Below are positions 1 through 6,347 of a stretch of 7,171 nucleotides of DNA, piece by piece (within the stretch, counting starts at the first letter, position 1; each line of letters opens with the position of its first letter). A program made the translations under genes and the position numbers. The stretch comes from Phycisphaerales bacterium (lineage in GTDB: Bacteria > Planctomycetota > Phycisphaerae > Phycisphaerales > UBA1924), in the NCBI GenBank assembly GCA_026982035.1, contig JALSHW010000003.1, positions 1 to 7,171 on the forward strand, written 5' to 3'. The notes beneath the pieces are model-generated. The model saw only the letters and a program-made list of their open reading frames with translations. It ran no database searches and was not told the DNA's origin.

Positions 1-1
1 T

Positions 2-130
2 CTTGTTCTCCCGGCGTTGTACCACATCTTCACAGGCAGAGATCCAGATGGCCAACCGCAGCCTACAACTCAGCCGTGGGAGGCCCCCGAAAGCGGACCA
101 TTGGAGGTAAAACCCGAAGAGCAGGAGTAG
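2..130 (+). CDS. C-terminal end of a CusA/CzcA-type heavy-metal RND efflux pump (5' part outside window)
   Basis: An open frame enters from the left edge and ends at TAG 128-130, giving 42 residues. It begins LVLPALYHIF, which matches the end of the last transmembrane helix in CusA/CzcA (HME-RND) pumps, where a 'TLLVLPALY' stretch precedes a short cytoplasmic tail. The rest is a hydrophilic tail rich in Pro, Gln and Glu (GQPQPTTQPWE, then EVKPEEQE), as expected for a cytoplasmic C-terminus. Such pumps export monovalent or divalent metal ions across the envelope with a membrane-fusion protein and an outer-membrane channel. The assignment rests on a short stretch, but the next two genes belong to families often found beside CusA/CzcA, which supports it. 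The metal specificity cannot be read from this fragment. Confidence 0.68.
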   Translation, partial: LVLPALYHIFTGRDPDGQPQPTTQPWEAPESGPLEVKPEEQE

Positions 131-200
131 TAGGCCAGATATGACTTGTAGTAATCATTCTGAGCGTCAGGCTGATCTTGTAGGATGCAGACGCTTGCGA

Positions 201-231
201 TTGATTTCACCGTTTCGTTCAAAGATACAAA
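201..231 (+). promoter_or_regulatory. Possible promoter ahead of the HupE-like gene
   Basis: The 132-base gap between the efflux-pump stop and the HupE-like start contains TTGATT (201-206) and, 17 bases on, GATACA (224-229), overlapping TACAAA (226-231). These are weak matches to -35 and -10 elements. No clear terminator follows the pump gene, so readthrough from upstream is equally possible. Confidence 0.22.
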
Positions 232-262
232 TTCGATCTTTCACCAAAATCAGGAATCGTAA

Positions 263-964
263 ATGCAACTAAGAAACTATATGCTCTCCTATCGATTTTT
301 AGCGATCATCATACTTCTGGTGGTACTCTCGCCCGAAGCACTCGCCCATGGGGTTACGGCTGGTGACAAGGGCTATATCCAAGAATCATCTGGGGTTATG
401 CCAATCCCATTCATGTACCTCGGTGCCAAACACATGATGACCGGGTATGACCACCTACTCTTTCTGTTTGGCGTCATTTTCTTTCTCTATCGCCTCAAAG
501 ATGTCTCGATCTATGTCACCCTGTTTGCGGTCGGTCATGTGATCACGCTGCTCTCAGGAGTGCTCTTTGAGATTTCGGTCAGTGCGTACATCATCGATGC
601 CATCATCGGATTTTCGATCGTGTATAAAGCGCTCGACAACATGGGTGCATATCAGAAATGGTTCGGTGTCCAGCCCAGTACCAAGGCCGCCACGCTCATC
701 TTTGGTTTGTTCCACGGCTTAGGGCTTGCGACCAAGATTCTGGAATACGAGGTGTCCCCAGATGGTCTCTTGATGAATCTCATTTCGTTCAATATTGGTG
801 TCGAGATTGGTCAGATCCTCGCACTTGCTGCTATCCTCATTGTCATGGGGTACTGGCGGAAGTCGAGTGGATTCATGAAGCACGCATACTCGGCGAACAC
901 AGTGCTCATGACCGCTGGCTTTGTCCTTGTTGGCTATCAACTCACTGGCTATTTTGTCGTCTAA
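263..964 (+). CDS. HupE/UreJ_2 family membrane protein (putative metal-linked transporter)
   Basis: This 233-residue inner-membrane protein has a signal peptide (about residues 8-28, AxA-type site EALA at 25-28) that would leave His29-Gly30 at the mature N-terminus. Several hydrophobic helices follow. Family hallmarks are visible: GYDHLLFLFG (61-70), FAVGHVITL (88-96), FGLFHGLGLA (147-156) and FNIGVEIGQ (176-184). The conserved His and Asp residues (H57, D63, H64, H92, H151) lie in or next to membrane segments, as expected for metal coordination. HupE and UreJ are nickel or cobalt permeases. The UreJ_2 branch has less certain substrates and often sits beside CusA/CzcA pumps, as here. The ATG at 263 is supported by AGGA at 252-255, seven bases upstream. 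The next gene starts 30 bases after the stop, so the two are probably co-transcribed. Confidence 0.85.
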   Translation: MQLRNYMLSYRFLAIIILLVVLSPEALAHGVTAGDKGYIQESSGVMPIPFMYLGAKHMMTGYDHLLFLFGVIFFLYRLKDVSIYVTLFAVGHVITLLSGVLFEISVSAYIIDAIIGFSIVYKALDNMGAYQKWFGVQPSTKAATLIFGLFHGLGLATKILEYEVSPDGLLMNLISFNIGVEIGQILALAAILIVMGYWRKSSGFMKHAYSANTVLMTAGFVLVGYQLTGYFVV

Positions 965-994
965 CCAATTGTTCACACAGAAAGAAATATTACA

Positions 995-1624
995 ATGCAC
1001 AACGCAAATATCCCAGATTATACGGAACTCCCAACGAACAAGCGACTTCTCCGTTCAACCATCATCGCAATCATCTCCGCAGCGATCATCCTCGTCACGA
1101 TCGTGCTTCCCTCCGAGTACGGTATTGATCCAACCGGAATCGGTTCGGTCACGGGACTCAAACGCATGGGCGAGATCAAGACCTCGCTTGCTGAAGAACT
1201 CAAAGCAGATCAATCAAATCAGATCGACTCAGCAAGCATGGCCAATCCTGAACAAGTCAGCAACGAAGTTGAAGCCGTAGCTGTACCTGACAAGGTGCAA
1301 AGTAACGATGTGGGCAGAACAGAAACGATGAGTGTCACCCTTGACCCTGGAAAGAGCACCGAAATAAAGATCACTATGCAAAAAGAATCATCCGTCGAGT
1401 TCAGTTGGTCATCCAATGCAGGTGCTGCTTTTTATGATCTCCACGGGGATTCCAAGGACATCGACTACCATGTGTATGAGAAGGGAACTGAAACCTCAAA
1501 GCAAGGTACGCTTGTTGCGGCTTTCGACGGGAATCATGGCTGGTACTGGAAAAATCGTTCCAACAAACCGATCACAATCACACTCACTGTCGTAGGGGAT
1601 TATCAAGACATCAAGGAAATGTAG
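995..1624 (+). CDS. Transmembrane anchor protein with periplasmic domain, metal-cluster associated
   Basis: The 209-residue protein has a short polar N-terminus containing ANIPDYTELP (4-13), one transmembrane helix (about 20-39), then LPSEYGIDPTGIG (38-50). A charged, Gln/Ser-rich linker follows (about 60-110), and then a beta-rich C-terminal domain (about 110-202). This layout and the EYGIDPTGIG signature match a conserved but functionally uncharacterised family annotated as 'transmembrane anchor protein', which I recall beside CusA/CzcA and HupE-like genes. The C-terminal domain has H150, H159 and the cluster H181-G-W-Y-W-K (181-186), which could bind metal or pack as a folded core. It would face the periplasm. 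Upstream AGAAAGAAA (980-988) is a poor ribosome-binding site, so translation may depend on coupling to the gene before it. The biochemical role is unknown. Confidence 0.75.
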   Translation: MHNANIPDYTELPTNKRLLRSTIIAIISAAIILVTIVLPSEYGIDPTGIGSVTGLKRMGEIKTSLAEELKADQSNQIDSASMANPEQVSNEVEAVAVPDKVQSNDVGRTETMSVTLDPGKSTEIKITMQKESSVEFSWSSNAGAAFYDLHGDSKDIDYHVYEKGTETSKQGTLVAAFDGNHGWYWKNRSNKPITITLTVVGDYQDIKEM

Positions 1625-1678
1625 GGTCAGGATTCATTAATCGAGATCGTAGGGTCCAAAAACTCGGCTGAGGTGATT

Positions 1679-1714
1679 CTTCTGATATTTGGAGGCGAAT
1701 TGGTGAATCAGAAG
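1679..1714. repeat. Inverted repeat, 8-bp arms, downstream of the anchor gene
   Basis: CTTCTGAT (1679-1686) and ATCAGAAG (1707-1714) are perfect complements separated by 20 bases. The repeat lies 55 bases after the anchor-gene stop. There is no T-tract after it, so a classical intrinsic terminator is not supported. It could be a chance repeat or a degraded end of the neighbouring transposable element. The rest of 1625-1772 shows no gene. Confidence 0.25.
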
Positions 1715-1772
1715 CGTTATCTGTGCACGAAAATGTTGAGTTTGATTGTGAGATGGACCAATTGGAATCGTT

Positions 1773-2030
1773 TCAAGCGGCGCGACGGTACGAGCGGATC
1801 AGCCCGCCAAGTCGCTCGTCGCAGATAACGCGTCCTTCGGTGATGATGGGTTCGGCACTTGACGAGAGTATTGAGTTGCCCATTCCCTGATACGGACGGT
1901 CTTGGTTGTAGTGCTCAATGTAAGCGTCAACCGCTCGCCACAGATGCTTCTCGCCGACTGGATGATCCGGCTCATGCATTCGCTTTTGATTGACCGAACT
2001 ACCCTCTTAGTATGGGCATTGATCTTCATA
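1773..2030 (-). pseudogene. Decayed 3' end of a DDE integrase/transposase (rve type)
   Basis: Read on the minus strand, two adjacent frames together give the end of an integrase-core transposase. The first frame (2029 down to about 1961) encodes NAHTKRVVRSIKSECMSRII. The second (about 1961 down to TGA at 1773-1775) continues PVGEKHLWRAVDAYIEHYNQ, then DRPYQGMGN, and ends VCDERLGGLIRSYRRAA-like. In intact relatives these are contiguous (SRIIP-GE-HL). One base, probably a C in the run near 1960-1961, has been lost and splits the frame. The family's catalytic glutamate normally sits in an NAYAERFVRSIKSE-type motif. Here that position is Lys (NAHTKR), so the product would be dead even without the shift. 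Upstream of about 2035 the reading becomes unrecognisable, and the first two catalytic Asp regions are absent. IS481 or IS3-like is the likely affiliation. Confidence 0.8.
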
Positions 2031-2180
2031 TTTTGAAGGAAACCATGTCCATGTGTCCCATAGGGATAGGCATCTGACCAACCGAATATGCTTCGAGCGG
2101 TTCAAGTGGTCATTGGCTCTTCGCCCCCGTTCTTGCTCAATAATCTGTAATACAGCGGTCGGCGAGATACAATGCGTCTT

Positions 2181-2186
2181 AAGGAG
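2181..2186 (+). promoter_or_regulatory. Ribosome-binding site that sets the ATPase start at 2196
   Basis: AAGGAG at 2181-2186 is a near-perfect Shine-Dalgarno sequence, with nine bases between it and the in-frame ATG at 2196. The longer in-frame ATG at 2172 lies upstream of this site and has no purine-rich motif of its own, so 2196 is the better start. No convincing -35/-10 pair was found in 2035-2180. TACAAT at 2168-2173 is an isolated match. Confidence 0.75.
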
Positions 2187-2195
2187 TATGAGACC

Positions 2196-4085
2196 ATGAC
2201 AACAACCGACCGCACATCTAGCTCCCACCAACTCAAGGCCATATCCATCGTTGGCGGTTTCCTTGACGGCCAGCGGTTCGAGCTCTCCAGCAACCTCAAC
2301 TGCATCATCGGGGCGAGGGGGACCGGAAAGACCACAGTGTTGGAGTTCGTGCGATACGCGATGGATGCGATGCCGTCCGATCCAGTCGCCCATAAGCGTG
2401 TGATCTCTTTGGTCGAGAACAACTTGGGTGGCGGACGCATTGAAGTCGCAGTGCAAACGAAGGACGGCTTGTCCTACATCATCAGCCGCTCCGCTGGTGA
2501 CGAGCCGGTTGTGCTGGACGAGAATCGAAACCCAACAGAGATCAAACTGCGTTCCGGCGGGCTGTTCAAGGTGGATAACTTCAGCCAGAACGAGGTCGAA
2601 GACATTGCGGATCAATCCAGTTCCCAGCTTGATCTGATCGACAATTTCAAGATCGATTGCATCAGTGAAAACCAGAGTCGCATCCGGACTCTCAAAGCCG
2701 ACCTGAACTCCAATGCCAGCAAGATTATCCCACTACAGCATAAGGTTGATGCAATTGTAGAGGAACTCAATGCGCTCCCGGGTTTGGAAGAGAACCTTAA
2801 AGCCTTCGCGGATGAGGGAGGCGAAGATGCGGATGAGATCAATAAGGCGCACACTCTCAAATCGCTCCGCGATCGGGAATGGAGAGCGATTGATACCTCC
2901 ATGGGTACGCTCGTCGAAGTTCAACAGACCATCGAAGAGGACATCGGTCGTATCGACCATCGCTTGGCTATGGTGTTTTCCGAAGACATGCTCGAAGGGC
3001 CCAACGGCGATGTCATTCGGCAGCTTCGTTCGGGAATTGGGGCATGCTCTGACGATGTCGATCGACTGCTCAAACAGGTCGTTGCCCGGATTCAATCTGA
3101 AACCGATGCCATCAAGGAACGGGCGGGGCAACTTGATCTCTCACACAAACAGCAGGATCAATCATTTCAGAACATTATTGAGAAACACAAGGAAGTCCAG
3201 GGTAAGGCGGCCGAACGGCATCGGCTGGAGAAGCTTCGGAACGAGTTGCTTGCCAAGAAGAGAGATCGTGAACAACTAACGACACAGCTCGACAGTTTGG
3301 ACTCCGAGCGAGTTCGCTTGCTTGAACAGCTTTCCGAACTGCGTGATGTGCGATTCAAGATGCGTCAAGCCATCGTCGATCAGATCAACGAGGCGCTCTC
3401 GCAGACAATCCGCGTCACACTCATGCAGTTCGGCAATCCAGAGAAGTATCGCACACTCCTCGGAGAAGCTCTGAAGGGTGGAGCGAGAATGCACCAGAAT
3501 GTGATTGCGGAGAAGATTGCCGGTTTATTCTCGCCTGCCGATCTTGCTGATGCAATCAAGATGGGCAATACACAACCATTGGTTGAAAAAGCTGGACTCA
3601 GCGATGAGCAGGCGGGCAAAGTGATTGCTGCATTAGTGGGCACGCAGGTCTTGTTCGATTTGGAGGTTGTTGAGATGGTTGATCGGCCCAAGATCGAGCT
3701 CAATGATGGCGGCACCTTCAAGGAAACCGGTTCGCTTTCAACCGGGCAGAAATGTACGACGATCTTGCCCATCCTGCTCATGGACAGCGACAACCCACTT
3801 CTGATCGATCAACCCGAAGACAATCTGGACAACCGCTTTGTCTTTGAGACGATCGTCGAAAGCATCGGGAGGATCAAGAACAGGCGGCAATTGATCTTTG
3901 TGACACACAACCCGAACATTCCGGTTCTTGGCGATGCCGAACGGGTCTTTGTACTCGAATCAGACGGTACATCCGCGACCAAGGTCAACGAGGGAAGTGT
4001 GGATCAATGCAAGGACGACATCGTGACACTGCTCGAAGGGGGCGAGGACGCCTTCAAGCGAAGAAGGGATCGCTATTCCTACTGA
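2196..4085 (+). CDS. SMC/ABC-like ATPase with central coiled coil, related to the TrlF-type AAA-like ATPase module
   Basis: The protein is 629 residues long from the chosen ATG. The N-terminal lobe has Walker A GARGTGKTT (39-47) and a Q-loop candidate in NFSQNEVEDI (Gln131). A long, heptad-like, charged central section (about 150-400) is predicted coiled coil. The C-terminal lobe has the ABC signature LSTGQKCTTILP (514-525), Walker B with D-loop LLIDQPEDNLDN (535-546), and the switch histidine in FVTHNPNIPVLGDAE (His571). The tail is basic (KRRRDR). This split-lobe layout is that of SMC/Rad50/RecN-like ATPases. The IDQPEDNLDN and THNPNIPVLGDAE wording is closest to the ATPase part of TrlF-type proteins, but no PHP or other nuclease domain is fused. 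The protein is cytosolic, probably dimerises on ATP, and may engage DNA or RNA. The stop lies one base before the kinase ATG. A DNA-repair role is the main alternative to a defence role. Confidence 0.85.
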   Translation: MTTTDRTSSSHQLKAISIVGGFLDGQRFELSSNLNCIIGARGTGKTTVLEFVRYAMDAMPSDPVAHKRVISLVENNLGGGRIEVAVQTKDGLSYIISRSAGDEPVVLDENRNPTEIKLRSGGLFKVDNFSQNEVEDIADQSSSQLDLIDNFKIDCISENQSRIRTLKADLNSNASKIIPLQHKVDAIVEELNALPGLEENLKAFADEGGEDADEINKAHTLKSLRDREWRAIDTSMGTLVEVQQTIEEDIGRIDHRLAMVFSEDMLEGPNGDVIRQLRSGIGACSDDVDRLLKQVVARIQSETDAIKERAGQLDLSHKQQDQSFQNIIEKHKEVQGKAAERHRLEKLRNELLAKKRDREQLTTQLDSLDSERVRLLEQLSELRDVRFKMRQAIVDQINEALSQTIRVTLMQFGNPEKYRTLLGEALKGGARMHQNVIAEKIAGLFSPADLADAIKMGNTQPLVEKAGLSDEQAGKVIAALVGTQVLFDLEVVEMVDRPKIELNDGGTFKETGSLSTGQKCTTILPILLMDSDNPLLIDQPEDNLDNRFVFETIVESIGRIKNRRQLIFVTHNPNIPVLGDAERVFVLESDGTSATKVNEGSVDQCKDDIVTLLEGGEDAFKRRRDRYSY

Positions 4086-4086
4086 T

Positions 4087-5247
4087 ATGGCTGACCAACG
4101 AGACCATCTCGATTTCTCTGTCGTAGTTGACCGGCTTCAAGGGTCACGCGATGCTTACAACTGGCCCCAGAGGCGTGAGTTGGCTATGGCTGCGGTTGAG
4201 CAGCTCGAACGAGAGGGCTCATCGGAATCGCTGATTTCTCTACTGTGGCTCTTATCCGACGATGACAAGTGGGAGGTCCGCAAGGATGTGGCGGACTGCC
4301 TGATGCTGCTGCCTGATGATGAGTTTCCCCGCTTTGCTGCTAAATTGCTTGATGACTCGAACTCATTCGTGCAAACGGCAACTCGTCGAGCAATGGATCG
4401 TCGCCGCCGTGGGGCACAAGTGACTCAGAGAAATCGGAGAGGTCTCGATCACATTCAGGTGCAGTACGATTGCATTGAAAAGACATACGGCTCCGAAGCG
4501 GCTGAGATGGCGCGAAAGATGGCGGAGCAGTTGTACGACCAGATCGTCGGAGCGACCGTCCACGACATGCGGAATATTCTCGCTCCGCTCAAGTCCGGCA
4601 TCTCGGCGCTGACCAACAATCTGCGCAGCGGCGACATCGAACCCAAACTATTTAAGAAGGGGTTGGTCAAGTTGGGGCATCAGGCGGAGATGCTTGAGCG
4701 AATGATCGACGACATGCGTGAATACATGCAGCCGACACCATCCGAGCGTCGGCAAGAGCGATTAGCAGATGTTGTTGAAGAAGCTCGCGTGGCGGTGATC
4801 GACACATTTCAGGCAACGGGACGCGATGCTTCCAGTGTATCAATGATGATCGAAGTCCCAGACAATATTACGGTTGAGATATCGCGTCATCAGGTTGTGC
4901 GTGCAATCAGCAATGTGCTCAAGAACGCTTACGAGGCGTTTTCCACCGATCCAGACACATTCACACGAGGCAATGTTTGTGTGGTTGGCCGGGGAGTTGA
5001 TCTTGAGCGTGTTGAGATCGTAGTGAGTGACAACGGCATGGGGCTGTCCATTGATGAGCTGGCTTATGTTCGTCGATTCATTCCTGGTGGCACATCCAAG
5101 AAGACGCACGGCACAGGCTTTGGTCTTCCCATCGCCAAACGGAAGATTGAGGATCATGGCGGCTCGCTGGCCATCGACAGCGAAGACGGGAATGGGACAG
5201 CGATCACGATCACCTTACGCAGGGAAACTGACGGAGGTGGTCTTTGA
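4087..5247 (+). CDS. Soluble HEAT-repeat sensor histidine kinase
   Basis: The 386-residue protein has no signal peptide or transmembrane segment. Residues about 21-105 form HEAT-like helical repeats (SLLWLLSDDDKWEVRKDVAD, then FAAKLLDDSNSFVQTATRRA). An Arg-rich stretch follows (100-119). The dimerisation/phosphotransfer region (about 145-215) carries the phospho-acceptor His159 in VHDMRNILAPL. The HATPase_c domain shows the N box NVLKNAYEAF (276-285, Asn280), the G1 box SDNGMGL (314-320), and the F/G2 region FIPGGTSKKTHGTGFGLPIA (331-350). All residues needed for ATP binding and autophosphorylation are present, so it should be active. It begins one base after the ATPase stop with no nearby Shine-Dalgarno (the closest AAGG is about 19 bases away), so translation is probably coupled. 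The partner is the regulator encoded next. The signal is unknown; HEAT repeats usually bind proteins or nucleic acid, which makes the ATPase a candidate input. Confidence 0.9.
   Translation: MADQRDHLDFSVVVDRLQGSRDAYNWPQRRELAMAAVEQLEREGSSESLISLLWLLSDDDKWEVRKDVADCLMLLPDDEFPRFAAKLLDDSNSFVQTATRRAMDRRRRGAQVTQRNRRGLDHIQVQYDCIEKTYGSEAAEMARKMAEQLYDQIVGATVHDMRNILAPLKSGISALTNNLRSGDIEPKLFKKGLVKLGHQAEMLERMIDDMREYMQPTPSERRQERLADVVEEARVAVIDTFQATGRDASSVSMMIEVPDNITVEISRHQVVRAISNVLKNAYEAFSTDPDTFTRGNVCVVGRGVDLERVEIVVSDNGMGLSIDELAYVRRFIPGGTSKKTHGTGFGLPIAKRKIEDHGGSLAIDSEDGNGTAITITLRRETDGGGL
5233..5240 (+). promoter_or_regulatory. Strong ribosome-binding site inside the kinase 3' end, for the TTG-started regulator
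   Basis: GGAGGTGG at 5233-5240 lies within the last codons of the kinase gene. Its GGAGG core ends six bases before TTG at 5244-5246. The regulator has no ATG at this place, and TTG overlaps the kinase stop as TTGA (5244-5247). The strong site probably compensates for the weak start codon and favours stop-start coupling. Confidence 0.8.
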
Positions 5248-6347
5248 AATACCACGCTTTGGTCATTGATGACAGCCCCGATATTCTTGAAGATGTCAAG
5301 GGCCGATTGGAATCTCTTGGCCACACATGTGATTGCGTAGGCTCTCAGAAATTGGCCCAGGAGAAAGCAGCTTCAAATGGATACTCATATGTGCTGTTGG
5401 ACTTAGAGATTCCATTCAGCTTCGGGAAACCATCGATGCAACAGTGTGGGAAGAACTTGCTCAAGGAGATCAAGGCTACGCGAGGCCATGAGGACATCCC
5501 CGTCATTGTCATGACTTCTCACGGGCACGACACCTCTGATTTGGCTACTGAAGTCATGAGGGGCAACGGAGCGGTTGATTATGTGAAGAAGCCATTCCCA
5601 AATGACGGCCGGACGCTCGAGAAAGCTATCGAGGATGCTCTTGCTGCAAGCGGACGATCACGACCCGGGGCGGCCAGTCAATCCGAGCCCTATCGGGACG
5701 AGCCTCTTCAGCCATTCGAAGAAGGCGAGATGGCCTATTTCGATGACCGGATCGAACTCTGCGGAATAAAAGTCTGTGGAGCGGTTGGTAGTACCCGGAT
5801 TCGCAAGATACTGGATGAACTACGCGAGAAGAGCGACCGAGGATTCTATCTCGCCTACAGCGGATCGGAGTTGGCTAAACGGATTGGGTGCTCAGTCGGG
5901 GAAACAGGTATTGCATGTGCAGTCAAGGAATTTCGGACCAAGATTGTCGGGGCACTTCTTGGAGATTTGAGGATAGAAGTCACTCGAACGGACATCATCC
6001 AGAGCGGTGGACGCGGATACCGGCTGACGGAGAAGATCACGGTGGTCAATGGCAACGACCCCGTTCGTGACTCCGTAAATGAACCCGATGACCCCGATCT
6101 TGACCCTGTATATGACCCAGAAAACGAACAACAGGATCATCGCCAAGAGTGGATATTGAGCCAACTGCGAGATCGCCATCCCCTTCAGAAAAAAGAGATT
6201 ATGGCACAGTTCAAATGCTCAAGTTCAACGGCGAAACGACTCCTGAGTGATCTAAAGGCAAAGGGGCACATCGAGTTCGTTGGAGCGGCCAAGACGGGCC
6301 ACTATGAGTTCAAGAAGCCCGTTCAGGCGGTTTCCCGCACGATCTGA
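5244..6347 (+). CDS. Response regulator: REC domain plus two predicted winged-helix DNA-binding domains
   Basis: The protein is 367 residues long and starts at TTG. The receiver domain (1-135) has the acidic pair Asp9-Asp10, phospho-acceptor Asp53 in VLLDLEIP, Thr91 in IVMTS and Lys116 in YVKKPF, so it should be phosphorylatable. The loop after Asp53 is unusually long (PFSFGKPSMQQCGKNLL, 57-73). Residues about 163-262 resemble an OmpR/PhoB-type winged helix: a FDDRIELCGIKV opening strand, a central helix pair near SGSELAKRIGCSVGE, and the wing signature GGRGYRLTEK (255-264). An acidic Asp-Pro-rich linker (271-293) leads to a second winged helix (about 300-357). That domain has ILSQLRDRHPLQKKEI, CSSSTAKRLLSDLKAKG and the wing HIEFVGAAKTGHYEF, and resembles the wHTH found at the C-termini of many ATP-binding regulators. 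The role is presumably transcriptional output of the kinase. The first wHTH call is moderate; the second is stronger. Confidence 0.85.
   Translation: MKYHALVIDDSPDILEDVKGRLESLGHTCDCVGSQKLAQEKAASNGYSYVLLDLEIPFSFGKPSMQQCGKNLLKEIKATRGHEDIPVIVMTSHGHDTSDLATEVMRGNGAVDYVKKPFPNDGRTLEKAIEDALAASGRSRPGAASQSEPYRDEPLQPFEEGEMAYFDDRIELCGIKVCGAVGSTRIRKILDELREKSDRGFYLAYSGSELAKRIGCSVGETGIACAVKEFRTKIVGALLGDLRIEVTRTDIIQSGGRGYRLTEKITVVNGNDPVRDSVNEPDDPDLDPVYDPENEQQDHRQEWILSQLRDRHPLQKKEIMAQFKCSSSTAKRLLSDLKAKGHIEFVGAAKTGHYEFKKPVQAVSRTI
6054..6122 (+). repeat. Degenerate 12-bp coding repeat giving an Asp-Pro-rich linker
   Basis: Codons 271-293 of the regulator read NDPVRDSVNEPDDPDLDPVY then DPE. Asp/Glu-Pro pairs recur every four residues (272, 276 as DS, 280 as EP), slip by one, and then resume (283, 287, 291). 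This looks like a decayed tandem repeat of an NDPV-type unit. It separates the two predicted DNA-binding domains and is probably a flexible or extended acidic tether. Confidence 0.55.

Noticed and set aside
1753..1764. CCAATTGG palindrome near the integrase stop as an element end
   Set aside because: An 8-bp palindrome is common by chance and no matching copy was found at the other side of the remnant.
1625..2195. tRNA gene or attachment-site duplication flanking the operon
   Set aside because: No cloverleaf-like sequence and no long direct repeat shared between this stretch and 6348-6640 could be seen. The short GTAGGGTC direct repeat (1621-1628 and 1649-1656) is too small to count.
2007..2615. 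Minus-strand open frame of 202 codons opposite the ATPase start
   Set aside because: It is the antisense of a gene with clear Walker A coding sequence, shows no family motif, and its end only crosses degraded integrase sequence.
5888..6179. Small frames on both strands inside the response-regulator gene
   Set aside because: They overlap the conserved winged-helix coding region and have no independent start signal or family resemblance.
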